From NCBI GenBank assembly GCA_009845835.1, contig VXYV01000078.1:1-63061 (forward strand): a stretch of 63,061 bases of DNA, written 5' to 3'. Shown here piece after piece: positions 25,935-34,880 of the stretch (the first letter of the stretch is position 1; each line of letters starts with the position of its first letter). The stretch comes from Gammaproteobacteria bacterium. GTDB taxonomy: Bacteria > Pseudomonadota > Gammaproteobacteria > Pseudomonadales > Azotimanducaceae. Under the pieces are notes generated by a model. It saw only the letters and a list, made by a program, of their open reading frames with translations. It made no database searches and had not been told where the DNA came from. The translations under genes were made by a program, and so were the position numbers.

Positions 25935-27251
25935 TTAATCAGATTCTTCTATAACGTAGAAGACATAGTCATGGGTAAAAGACACGTCTACGCTCTTGAC
26001 CGGTTTCCCATTAACGAATGCTGGTCGGAAAATTGCTTGGCTGACTTGACGCGTAAAGTCCTTGGTAAATGAACTATCCGGTTGTAATACTTCGACATCA
26101 ATTGATTGCACTCGACCGCGTTTGTCAATGTCTAACGAGTAAGTGACTGAGGCATTGACTGGTTGAGCTTCGAGCTTCTGTGGTTGCGGTTCAGGATCAG
26201 CTGGCAACGGGTTAAAGAGAATGACCGGTGAAGTAAAAGTTGCCGTCAAAAACTCTTCGTCGGGCTCTTCATCGTACGACTTCCATATATCTGAATAAAC
26301 CGCTCGTGCCTGAATTTGTTTGTCAAATAAAACAAACCAATCGGCTAGGGCTAATTTCGCCTGAGTTTGAGATTCTCGAGTACTACCCGATCGTTCAAGC
26401 TCGATCCTGACTAATTCAATTAAGGCTTCTTCCCCTTTGGCAAAGTCATTCAATTCCGCATAGTAGATATACGGGCGACCATCTCCCCAATATAACCGGG
26501 GAACGTCTGCTTCAATTATGGGAGCAGAACTTGGTGGTCGAAACTTTTCCAACCGGTATGTCGAAGCTAAACCGTAAAGTGCGCGGATATAGTGCTGATG
26601 CTGTTCACCCAAATGTTCTTTCGCTACTACTTGTGCGTATTCAAACAGACCACGCGCTGCAAAAACGTTATAAGTCTTGACGTACCAGTCTCCTAAATCA
26701 AAGAGACTTGGTAGTAATTCTGGAGAAAATGGTTTATGTACTTGGTTATACACGGTAAAGATATACTCATATGCATCATTAGCTTTGCCGAGTTGTCCGA
26801 GTTCTTCATAGGTTGCGGCTTCTCGCTTGACAACTTCAATTTGATTGATCGTAGTCAGTCCATGATTCAATCGCGTGATATGTTTCGCTCGGTCGTAAGC
26901 ATCTAATGCCTCGACATAATTACCTAATTTCCGCGAACCATCACCGACAATGAGCAGAGGTCTGACTAAAGCATCGTCGTAGAAAGAGCCATCAACTTCG
27001 ATTTCATCGATTAATTCTTGCGCAGCATCAATAGCCTCTTCATACTCTTCCAATTCGAGTCTATATTCCAGTTCATTGAGCAACTCCTCGTCCGATACAA
27101 GGGGCGCAGTTTCGTCCAATTGATCTTGTTCGGCAAGTGCGTCACTTTGGGCGTGTACTTCCACCGCGATCCCCATAGGGAAAATGAATGTGACAAAGGT
27201 CAAATACAACAACTTACACTTACTAAAGACCTTTCGTTGATGGGGTGACAT
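25935..27251 (-). CDS. Exported TPR protein with TonB C-terminal-like domain
   Basis: The 438-residue protein starts with a signal peptide (LLYLTFVTFIFPMGIAVEVH, cleavage near VHAQ). It continues with TPR-like helical repeats (YEEAIDAAQELIDEIEVDGS, GNYVEALDAYDRAKHITRLN) and ends in a domain like TonB_C (VTYSLDIDKRGRVQSIDVEV, then RQVSQAIFRPAFVNGKPVKS). Detached TonB_C domains often bind outer-membrane partners. It has the same strand as the ExbB-like cluster but is separated by 246 bases without a clear terminator. It may be a periplasmic partner of that complex, or independent. Confidence 0.8.
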   Translation of the reverse strand: MSPHQRKVFSKCKLLYLTFVTFIFPMGIAVEVHAQSDALAEQDQLDETAPLVSDEELLNELEYRLELEEYEEAIDAAQELIDEIEVDGSFYDDALVRPLLIVGDGSRKLGNYVEALDAYDRAKHITRLNHGLTTINQIEVVKREAATYEELGQLGKANDAYEYIFTVYNQVHKPFSPELLPSLFDLGDWYVKTYNVFAARGLFEYAQVVAKEHLGEQHQHYIRALYGLASTYRLEKFRPPSSAPIIEADVPRLYWGDGRPYIYYAELNDFAKGEEALIELVRIELERSGSTRESQTQAKLALADWFVLFDKQIQARAVYSDIWKSYDEEPDEEFLTATFTSPVILFNPLPADPEPQPQKLEAQPVNASVTYSLDIDKRGRVQSIDVEVLQPDSSFTKDFTRQVSQAIFRPAFVNGKPVKSVDVSFTHDYVFYVIEESD

Positions 27252-27319
27252 TTAAAATTGGACCTTTTCGATGTCAAAATTAAGTTCTATATCATAGTTA
27301 TACGTAAATAGATTACTCA

Positions 27320-27559
27320 ATGGAAGAAAGTTCGCCACTTCATTTAGTCGATACTCGAGGACTAGTATGTCCTGAGCCATTGATCTTGCTTCGAAACAAA
27401 GTGCGTTCGATGCGAGAAGGTGAAACGGTCCGTGTGCTTGCGACGGATCCGACCACCGAACGGGACTTTAGTAACTTTTGTCGTTTTATGGGTCATACAC
27501 TTGAAAGTTCTCACATTGAAGCGGGTGAATACAGCTATATTATTCGTAAAAAGCCTTAG
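27320..27559 (+). CDS. tusA: TusA sulfurtransferase
   Basis: The 79-residue protein has the TusA fold with the CPEP motif (LVDTRGLVCPEPLILLRNKV), where the cysteine carries the persulfide. TusA passes sulfur from the desulfurase IscS towards tRNA 2-thiouridine and other acceptors. Length and motif are canonical. It diverges from the TonB_C/TPR gene and converges with the aminotransferase gene. Confidence 0.93.
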   Translation: MEESSPLHLVDTRGLVCPEPLILLRNKVRSMREGETVRVLATDPTTERDFSNFCRFMGHTLESSHIEAGEYSYIIRKKP

Positions 27560-27630
27560 GGGACTGCCGGTTGCACTATCATTGATAGTCGGCTACGGTG
27601 TAGGCGAGAATCTCTAAGCAATCAGTTGGT

Positions 27631-28905
27631 CTAGCTCTGCCGATAAGTCGCAAGAAAAGAACGAATACTTTCGCTCGCACAAACCAGTTCAGCACTCTTA
27701 GAAAGAAACACCACCCGAAAATGATCTGGTTCAGGATAGTTAAAACCAGTCCCTTGAACGACGAGTATTTTTCGATCATTCAACAAGTGAAGTACAAACT
27801 TCTCATCGTCCGTGATCTTATATTTTTGCACGTCAATCTTCGGGAATAAAAAGATGGAACCTTTAGGCTTAAAACAACTGATGCCTGGGATAGACGTTAG
27901 GTTTTCGTGCGCGGTGTTTCGTTGTTCGTACAACAACCCGCCTGGGCGTGTATAGTCCTGAATCGTTTGATACCCTCCGAGTGCTGTTTGGACCGCGTGC
28001 TGCATTGGAACGTTGGGACAAAGTCTCATGGATGCAAGTATGTCGAGACCGGAAATGAAGCTTGTGGCTCGGCCAATTGCCCCGCTCAATACCATCCAAC
28101 CCACTCTAAAACCTGGGGCATGGTACGCTTTTGACAGTCCGTTGAACGAGATTGTGAAGACATCTTCGTCGATTGAACCCATGGCATAAAACTTGGCATC
28201 GTCGTACAGAATTTTTGAATAAATTTCATCGGCGAGTACTACTAAACCGGACTTGCGAGCCCATACCGATATATCGCGTAGAACTTGTTGGTTATATACA
28301 GCACCGGTTGGATTGTTAGGATTAATCACGACGATACCTTTAGTACGTTTTGTGGTCTTTGCTTTGATATCTTCTAGGTCAGGATACCAATCTGCTTGTT
28401 CATCACAACGGTAATGTACCGGTGTACCACCGGCGGTGAGCGTCGCGGCCGTCCACAATGGGTAGTCCGGCGCAGGAATCAACAGTTCATCGTCATGATT
28501 TAACAGTGCTTGAGTAACCATCATGATCAACTCACTTACACCGTTACCCAGATAAACGTGTTCGACGTCTACGTTGCGGACGTGCTGACGTTGACATTCG
28601 TGTACGATCGCACTACGTGCAGTATATATCCCTTTCGAGTCTTCGTATCCTAAGGAACGTGGTAGTTCATGGATAACGGCACGTAGAACGGTTTCGGGTG
28701 GTTCGAAACCAAACGGAGCTGTATTCCCGATGTTGAGTTTAAGTACTCGATGCCCTTCTTGTTCCAGTCGACGAGCTCGTTGCATGACCGGACCGCGAAT
28801 TTCATAATGGACGTCTGCGAGTTTATCGGCTTTTCGGAATCGACGATTTTTTCGATTGGTAGCGAGACGAGTGTGTATTGATTCTGGCTGAGTGACTTGA
28901 CTCAT
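27631..28905 (-). CDS. alaA: PLP-dependent aminotransferase, AlaA-like
   Basis: Residues RKADKLADVHYEIRGPVMQR and LKLNIGNTAPFGFEPPE match the N-terminal region of alanine transaminase AlaA. The PLP lysine lies in FNGLSKAYHAPGFRVGW. It is a fold-type I aminotransferase that probably makes alanine from pyruvate and glutamate. The start is taken as ATG 28905 (424 residues) because the 25 residues before it in the open frame look untranslated. No strong Shine-Dalgarno is seen. Confidence 0.87.
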   Translation of the reverse strand: MSQVTQPESIHTRLATNRKNRRFRKADKLADVHYEIRGPVMQRARRLEQEGHRVLKLNIGNTAPFGFEPPETVLRAVIHELPRSLGYEDSKGIYTARSAIVHECQRQHVRNVDVEHVYLGNGVSELIMMVTQALLNHDDELLIPAPDYPLWTAATLTAGGTPVHYRCDEQADWYPDLEDIKAKTTKRTKGIVVINPNNPTGAVYNQQVLRDISVWARKSGLVVLADEIYSKILYDDAKFYAMGSIDEDVFTISFNGLSKAYHAPGFRVGWMVLSGAIGRATSFISGLDILASMRLCPNVPMQHAVQTALGGYQTIQDYTRPGGLLYEQRNTAHENLTSIPGISCFKPKGSIFLFPKIDVQKYKITDDEKFVLHLLNDRKILVVQGTGFNYPEPDHFRVVFLSKSAELVCASESIRSFLATYRQS

Positions 28906-29141
28906 AAAGTTTTTCAAATTACCGTGAATTTTCGTTAGAGTAATTTTAAGCGGTGCAGTATGGAAACTCTTTCTCTTCAAAGATAATAGTAAAATTTCAT
29001 GAATGTACCAGTGGAAAAAGTGTGGAAATGCAGAATTTCTGCGTTATACCAAGATTTGTACAATCTATTCATAATGACTCGATAAGTCACGTCTAAGTTC
29101 GTCCAGTTTCAAGTGGACACAGACACAAACAGACCATAAGC

Positions 29142-29540
29142 ATGAACGATAAATCTGACACGAAAGAACAAGATTCGCTAAGCGAATTGGAGCATGAAGT
29201 TTTAAGAAACCAAGGGACCGAGAGAGCATTCACTGGTGAATACTGGGATTGCAAAACTGATGGCGTGTACAGCTGTCGTGGTTGTGGCAAACCACTCTTT
29301 TCGTCGAAAACCAAGTACGATTCAGGCACCGGTTGGCCTAGTTTCTATGAACCCCTCGACGAAGAATCGATAGGGACTCAAGAAGATCGAAGTCTTGATC
29401 GAATTCGCACCGAGGTTCATTGCTCCTCGTGTAAAGGGCATCTTGGCCATGTGTTTTCTGATGGGCCAGAACCCACGGGTCTAAGATTTTGTATCAACTC
29501 AGCTTCGCTTAAGCTAGCCGAAGACGAATCCGACGACTAG
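29142..29540 (+). CDS. msrB: Peptide-methionine (R)-S-oxide reductase MsrB
   Basis: The 132-residue protein has the four zinc cysteines (45, 48, 94, 97 in SCRGCGK and HCSSCKG), the core GTGWPSFYEP, and the catalytic Cys117 in RFCINSASL. It reduces the R-form of methionine sulfoxide in oxidised proteins and has no signal peptide, so it is cytoplasmic. It ends directly against the convergent ggt gene. Confidence 0.95.
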   Translation: MNDKSDTKEQDSLSELEHEVLRNQGTERAFTGEYWDCKTDGVYSCRGCGKPLFSSKTKYDSGTGWPSFYEPLDEESIGTQEDRSLDRIRTEVHCSSCKGHLGHVFSDGPEPTGLRFCINSASLKLAEDESDD

Positions 29541-31118
29541 TCAAAAGCCCGCGGCTTGACCCTCCTTTCGATGGTCGGAAGCAGCACAATAACCGTCTTC
29601 GACGCGCAGTATGAGCTGAGCACCACCAAACAAGTCTATTAAATTGCTAGTTGTCACTTTATGTCCGAGTCGAACAAGTTCGTCATAGGTATCAACGGAA
29701 TAACCTTGTTCTAAGACAGTGTCGTAGTCAGGTGTCACAAACCACCGAGGTGCGTCTGCAGCGGTTTGTGGGTTCTCTCCATGATCGAATACTCGAGTAA
29801 TCATCTGAACATGCCCTTGCGGTTGCATGTGCCCACCCATTACTCCAAACGCCAACAACGGAGCACCATCTTTCGTGACAAAACCAGGAATGATCGTATG
29901 AAAAGGTCTCTTTGACCCGCTAACAACATTAGGATGTTTAGGATCTAAGCTAAAGCCAGCTCCGCGATTCTGTAGCGCAATCCCTGTCCCATCTATGACA
30001 ACTCCAGAACCAAATCCCATATAGTTTGATTGAATGAACGAGACCATGTTTCCCTCGGAATCGCCGGTACACAAGTAAACCGTGTCTGAACCAACTTTGG
30101 GGATCGACAAAGTCTCCATTACTGCATTCGCCGAAATTCGCGAAGCGAACTCAGATAGAAATTGATCCTCTAAAAAACGCTGTGGATCAATCATCATATG
30201 TCTGGGATCAGCAAAGTGTTCCGCAGCAATGTGTGTTGCGATGCGCATTGCTTCAACTTGCTGATGAGTCCACGACGGTGAACCCGGTGGATTCTGTCGA
30301 TTATTGAGTCGATCTAGTATCCCCAAGGCGATAAGGGCCGTGAGTCCTTGTCCATTCGGTGGAATTTCGTGGATATCAAAACCACCATATTGATACGACA
30401 ATGGGTCAATCCAACACGATTCTTGTTCGTGCAGATCTACAAGATCTAATAGCCCACCTTCACGTTTTGCCTGTTGGACGATAGTCTGAGCTAACGCGCC
30501 TCTATAGAAAGATTCACCGTTAGTTTTTGCGATCTCACGCAATGTGTCAGCGAGTTGCGGGCGTTTGAACAACTCGCCGGTGGCTGGCGCTTTTCCTTGC
30601 TTAAGAAAATGATCACAAAACGGCTGAAAATGTCGAAATCGTTGCGCTGATCTTTGCCAATGCCAAGCCGTTCGTCGACCGACATGAAAACCATGTTCGG
30701 CATAATCAATAGCTGCTCGAAAAAGTTCAACAAAATCGAGTTTTCCGAAGCGTTGAGACATCTTTACCCAAGATGAAACCGCACCTGGAACAGTGACCGA
30801 ATCCCAACCGGTTTGCGGCATCTCCTCATGCTGGGCGAAATGTTCTAGACTCCATCGCCTTGGCGATTTACCCGAGCCATTCAATCCATACAAACTGCCG
30901 TCGTACCAGGTAAGCGCAAAGGCATCACTACCGAGTCCGTTTGAGCACGGTTCTACAACGGTAAGTGTGATCGCGGCAGCTAGCGCTGCGTCTATTGCGT
31001 TGCCACCTCGTTTAAGGGCGTCGATCCCAGCTAACGTCGCTAAAGGTTGTGAAGTGGCAACTACGTTTCGAGCAAAGACAGGATCCCGTTGTGAGGGATA
31101 GACTAAATCAAAATTCAA
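29541..31118 (-). CDS. ggt: Gamma-glutamyltransferase family protein
   Basis: The product is an Ntn-hydrolase of the GGT family: FARNVVATSQPLATLAGIDA, GGNAIDAALAAAITLTVVEP and IPPNGQGLTALIALGIL. The processing threonine lies in KVGSDTVYLCTGDSEGN, and QNRGAGFSLDP and SGSKRPFHTIIPGF follow. It may cleave gamma-glutamyl bonds of glutathione or another substrate. I take TTG 31118 as the start (525 residues), as the longer frame runs into the enoyl-CoA hydratase gene and reads unrelated sequence. There is no signal peptide, unlike the periplasmic E. coli Ggt, so it may be cytoplasmic and closer to the YwrD-like group. Confidence 0.88.
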   Translation of the reverse strand: MNFDLVYPSQRDPVFARNVVATSQPLATLAGIDALKRGGNAIDAALAAAITLTVVEPCSNGLGSDAFALTWYDGSLYGLNGSGKSPRRWSLEHFAQHEEMPQTGWDSVTVPGAVSSWVKMSQRFGKLDFVELFRAAIDYAEHGFHVGRRTAWHWQRSAQRFRHFQPFCDHFLKQGKAPATGELFKRPQLADTLREIAKTNGESFYRGALAQTIVQQAKREGGLLDLVDLHEQESCWIDPLSYQYGGFDIHEIPPNGQGLTALIALGILDRLNNRQNPPGSPSWTHQQVEAMRIATHIAAEHFADPRHMMIDPQRFLEDQFLSEFASRISANAVMETLSIPKVGSDTVYLCTGDSEGNMVSFIQSNYMGFGSGVVIDGTGIALQNRGAGFSLDPKHPNVVSGSKRPFHTIIPGFVTKDGAPLLAFGVMGGHMQPQGHVQMITRVFDHGENPQTAADAPRWFVTPDYDTVLEQGYSVDTYDELVRLGHKVTTSNLIDLFGGAQLILRVEDGYCAASDHRKEGQAAGF

Positions 31119-31131
31119 AGCACGATCGACT

Positions 31132-31902
31132 CTATTTACCCTTCCAATTCGGCCGACGCTTTTCTGCAAAGGCACGAGGTCCCTCGACGAAATCTTCACT
31201 GAACATGAGCCTACCGACTGAATCGTAACTCTCATTCATCGAATCTTGCAGCGAACTCATCGATAAACTGCGATACACAACGTCTTTGCTAGCTTGAATC
31301 GACAAAGGAGCACACTCCAAAATCATTTCAACCCAACGCTGTGTTCCTTCCATCAATTCGTCGTGCTTGAAGACTTCGTTCACAAAACCTAACTCTTTAC
31401 CTTCTGCAGCCGTCACGTGGCGACCAGTCAGAATCATGCCCAAAGCTCGTTTGACACCGATTTGTCGCGGTAGTCTTTGCATACCACCGGCTAACGCAGC
31501 AAGTCCAACTTTGGGTTCAGGAAGTGCAAAAATGGCGTTCTCTGAAGCAATAATAAGATCACATGCTAAGGCGATTTCGAACCCACCTCCCATGGCAACA
31601 CCATTTACTGCAGCGACCACTGGCTTAAGTAAGTCAAAACGCGAAGTTAAACCACCGAACCCGTTAGGCGGGATTTCGATGCCTCCATGCTCTGCCTGAT
31701 AACGAAGATCGTTACCAGCACAAAATGCTTTTCCTTCTCCTGTTATGACGGCAACCCAAAGATTATCGTCGCGGGCAAAATCGTCAAAGATGTTTGAGAG
31801 TTCAAAGTTGGCTGGTGGATGTACTGCATTCATTCGTTCGGGTCGATTAATTTTGACCGTTAAAACGTGGTCTTTAGTTGTTACATTACAAAACTCTGGC
31901 AT
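31132..31902 (-). CDS. Enoyl-CoA hydratase/isomerase family protein
   Basis: The 256-residue crotonase-fold protein has oxyanion-hole segments KAFCAGNDLRYQ and VNGVAMGGGFEIALACDLI. It continues through ALPEPKVGLAALAGGMQRL to a normal C-terminus. The family hydrates or isomerises acyl-CoA; the overall pattern resembles CaiD-like carnitinyl-CoA dehydratases, but the substrate is not set. The start is ATG 31902, as the earlier in-frame ATG 31914 lies in the GGAG Shine-Dalgarno of this one. It is upstream of ggt and probably co-transcribed. Confidence 0.88.
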   Translation of the reverse strand: MPEFCNVTTKDHVLTVKINRPERMNAVHPPANFELSNIFDDFARDDNLWVAVITGEGKAFCAGNDLRYQAEHGGIEIPPNGFGGLTSRFDLLKPVVAAVNGVAMGGGFEIALACDLIIASENAIFALPEPKVGLAALAGGMQRLPRQIGVKRALGMILTGRHVTAAEGKELGFVNEVFKHDELMEGTQRWVEMILECAPLSIQASKDVVYRSLSMSSLQDSMNESYDSVGRLMFSEDFVEGPRAFAEKRRPNWKGK

Positions 31903-31948
31903 GGTTTTCTCCATGGGGATGAATAAGAAAAAATAGGTACAGAATCGT

Positions 31949-31969
31949 CCTCAAAACACACTTTTGAGG
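31949..31969. promoter_or_regulatory. Perfect inverted repeat upstream of the enoyl-CoA hydratase gene
   Basis: CCTCAAAA (31949-31956) and TTTTGAGG (31962-31969) are perfect mirror arms around five bases, about 47 bases upstream of ATG 31902. There is no T run, so it could be an operator or a leader hairpin. No known regulator site is recognised. Confidence 0.4.
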
Positions 31970-32253
31970 AATGTCTGTAAGAAATTCTAAGAACGATCAA
32001 TGGATTGAACTCAGTGCTTCAGCTGTCATAATCTAGTGATTTGTTAGATGATTGAACTATGAATATTGTCTAAATCCGATGGCTATGTACCTTATCGAAA
32101 AGAAGATCTTCCTGAAAATATTAGGTGTAATGTGAGCACAAGCTGCCACCCCTAGCCCTCTACACACAACAACATGACTTGTCGTGATGTCGACGCAGCT
32201 CCTTCAATGCAACTCCATTCGTGGTATTGCACAACTGAAAGTTCCGTGTTAAC
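31970..32253. other. Intergenic region, nothing further seen
   Basis: Together with the preceding repeat this forms a 351-base gap between the enoyl-CoA hydratase gene and the broken EF-hand gene. I see no open frame, RNA gene or terminator in it. Confidence 0.4.
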
Positions 32254-32769
32254 TCACTCCTCAGAATTGTTTTCCTCTTCTCCCTCGGTGTCTTCTAGAC
32301 CCATCATGACTAAAGTTTGATCGATTCCATATTCAACGAGTTCGGCAACCGACAGCGTGTCGTTTTCGTCTTCATCGTAGTCTTCAAACACGGCATTTAA
32401 AGCTCTTTCGTAGTCTTCAACCTTCGTCTTGTCTTCTGACGCCAATACCGATTTCCCCCAAACTCCTGGTATGTCCGGTTGTGGTGTCGGAGATTGCTCT
32501 CTCTTCTCGGCCATGTCTTTTGCCTGTGAATCGATCATTTCTTTAAATTCATCTATATTCAATTCGCCGTCGTTATCGGTATCCCAAGTAGGAATTTCTT
32601 TCTCGGTTTGTTCCTTCAACATCGGTTTTTGAGCTTCCAATTCTCGCTTTATATCAGCGGGTGATGGCATTGGCATCACTCAAAATGTCGTTGCCTGACC
32701 GTGGGCTTGCGTGAGAGAAATCAATACAACGAAAGAGAGCAGACTAATCAGTAATTGTTGAAATTTCAT
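32254..32769 (-). pseudogene. EF-hand exported protein gene interrupted by TGA
   Basis: Reading from ATG 32769 gives a signal peptide (KFQQLLISLLSFVVLISLTQ, then AHGQATTF), then an in-frame TGA at 32682-32680. The same frame continues with MPMPSPADIKRELEAQKPML and two EF-hands, DTDNDGELNIDEF and DYDEDENDTLSVAEL. The paralogs at 57362, 58273 and 59089 have the same layout uninterrupted (compare QGQAIS, then MQMPSPAEMKQMMEAQKP), so the TGA replaces one codon just after the signal peptide. The downstream part could only be made without export from GTG 32679 or an ATG. It is a recent nonsense mutation or a base-call error. Confidence 0.8.
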
Positions 32770-33001
32770 AACTTTCCTTGACTGGTTTAAGTTTAATTCA
32801 GGTTTAATTCAGCAGGCAATATCTGTAATCAGCATACCCGTAAAAACTTGTGTGAGCGAACACAAATGACAAACCGCAACGGTAACAGAAAAACGAAAAT
32901 TCTAGCTGGAAAACTCAAACTTATCTTAGTTTCTTCCTTAGTTGACCAGGAAATTCTTTCGCAGAACGGAAATCTGTCATTTGGGATGGTACCTTTTCTA
33001 C

Positions 33002-34819
33002 TTAAGGATTTCTGTCGATAGTTAAGGCTGCCATAAAAGCCTCTTGAGGAATCTCGACGCGACCGATCTGCTTCATTCGCTTCTTTCCTGCCTTTTGCTT
33101 CTCAAGTAGTTTTTTCTTACGGGTAACGTCGCCACCATAACACTTTGCGGTAACGTTTTTCCGTAGTGCCTTTACAGTAGTACGTGCTAAGACCTTCCTG
33201 CCTATCGCCGCTTGAATCGCGACATCGAACATTTGGCGCGGAATAACTTCCTTTAACTTTGAAGTAACGATTCGTCCTCGTGCCATTGCAAAATCCTTGT
33301 GCACAATCACTGCTAAACTATCTACTCGATCTTCATTAATCAGTATATCTAGTCGCACGAGTGGCGCCGGACGAAAGTATGAAAAGTGGTAATCTAAAGA
33401 AGCGAACCCTCGACTGACCGACTTCAGTCGATCAAAGAAGTCAATCACAACTTCATTTAACGGTATGTCATAAGTCAAAGAAACCTGCGAGCTCGATACC
33501 TGCATACTCTTCTGCTGACCTCGACGTTCAACACACAGTTCAATCACATTACCTAAAAATTGTTGGGGTACAAGAATATTCACGGTCGCAATAGGTTCTC
33601 GAATTTCGTCAATATTGTTTAATTCGTCAAGATGTGAAGGATTGTGGATCTGCACAGATTCACCACTTCTCAGTACGACTTCATACACAACCGATGGGGC
33701 GGTAACAACAAGATCAAGATCGTATTCGCGTTCGAGTCGTTCTTGTACGATTTCCATGTGTAGCATGCCAAGAAAACCACATCGATAACCAAAACCTAAC
33801 GCATCCGAATTTTCGGTCTCCCAAATTAGAGACGCATCGTTGAGGCTAAGTTTTTGTAGTGCTGTCCCTAGATCTGGATAGTCGTCAGCTTCACTGGGGT
33901 ATAAACCCGCGTAGACTTGAGGTTTGAGTCGTTCGAATCCCGGCAAGGGTTCCGCGCGTTTACGCGCCATCATGAGCGTATCGCCGACTGGTGCTCCCTG
34001 TAAATCTTTGATACCCGCTGAAACGTAACCTACGCTGCCAGCGAATAATTGTTCTTTTTCTGACTGTCTAGGGGTGAATATTCCGATTTCTTCTACTACA
34101 TGTTCTTTACCGACTGTGTGGGCGATAATTCGGTTTCGTCGCGCTAACGAACCACCCCAAACTCGAACTAAAGACACAACACCGACATACCGATCAAACC
34201 AGGAATCAATGATCAAGGCACGAAACACTTCACCATCGTCCACCGTCGGTGGTGGGATTTTTTTAACGATTAACTCGAGTAGTTCATCAATTCCCTCACC
34301 GGTTTTCGCGCTAATGGCTAGCAATCCGTCAGTCGACAACCCAATTAACGATTCGATTTCCAACCTAGTCCGTTCCGGATCCGCTTGTGGTAAATCTATC
34401 TTGTTTAACACTGGCAAGATTTCGATACCGAGTTCGATCGCGGTATAACAGTTAGCAACGGATTGAGCTTCGACACCTTGTGCGGCATCAACGACTAATA
34501 GTGCACCATCACAAGCTGCTAACGAGCGCGAGACTTCGTAACTGAAGTCTACGTGACCAGGTGTATCAATGAAATTGAGAAAGTAGGTCTGACCATCTTG
34601 CGCGGTATATTCAAGTGCGACCGTTTGTGATTTGATCGTAATCCCTCGTTCACGTTCAATGTCCATGGAATCGAGCACCTGATCAGCCATCTCGCGTTCC
34701 GAGAGTCCTCCACAGCGTTGAATGAAACGATCAGCAACGGTGGATTTACCATGGTCGATGTGAGCAATGATCGAAAAATTCCGTGTTCGATCAATACGAT
34801 CTTTCAAGGTCTCGGTCAT
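33002..34819 (-). CDS. lepA: Elongation factor 4 (LepA)
   Basis: The 605-residue GTPase has [15 protein letters not shown] (P-loop, near residues 18-32), [14 protein letters not shown] (switch I), [15 protein letters not shown] (switch II) and NKIDLP. It ends with the LepA-specific tail ([20 protein letters not shown], then [13 protein letters not shown]). It moves stalled ribosomes back or aids initiation. The usual neighbours lepB, rnc and era are not downstream; an EF-hand gene lies there instead. Confidence 0.97.
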   Translation of the reverse strand: MTETLKDRIDRTRNFSIIAHIDHGKSTVADRFIQRCGGLSEREMADQVLDSMDIERERGITIKSQTVALEYTAQDGQTYFLNFIDTPGHVDFSYEVSRSLAACDGALLVVDAAQGVEAQSVANCYTAIELGIEILPVLNKIDLPQADPERTRLEIESLIGLSTDGLLAISAKTGEGIDELLELIVKKIPPPTVDDGEVFRALIIDSWFDRYVGVVSLVRVWGGSLARRNRIIAHTVGKEHVVEEIGIFTPRQSEKEQLFAGSVGYVSAGIKDLQGAPVGDTLMMARKRAEPLPGFERLKPQVYAGLYPSEADDYPDLGTALQKLSLNDASLIWETENSDALGFGYRCGFLGMLHMEIVQERLEREYDLDLVVTAPSVVYEVVLRSGESVQIHNPSHLDELNNIDEIREPIATVNILVPQQFLGNVIELCVERRGQQKSMQVSSSQVSLTYDIPLNEVVIDFFDRLKSVSRGFASLDYHFSYFRPAPLVRLDILINEDRVDSLAVIVHKDFAMARGRIVTSKLKEVIPRQMFDVAIQAAIGRKVLARTTVKALRKNVTAKCYGGDVTRKKKLLEKQKAGKKRMKQIGRVEIPQEAFMAALTIDRNP

Positions 34820-34880
34820 GACTTGCTAATACGTATGTTTTACTCGGTTCTTTAATAACCGAGCTGTTTGTACTGGTCTA

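Noticed and set aside
32254-32679. Intact cytoplasmic EF-hand protein starting at GTG 32679
   Set aside because: The signal peptide in the same frame just upstream, and the exported paralogs, show this is the end of an interrupted exported protein.
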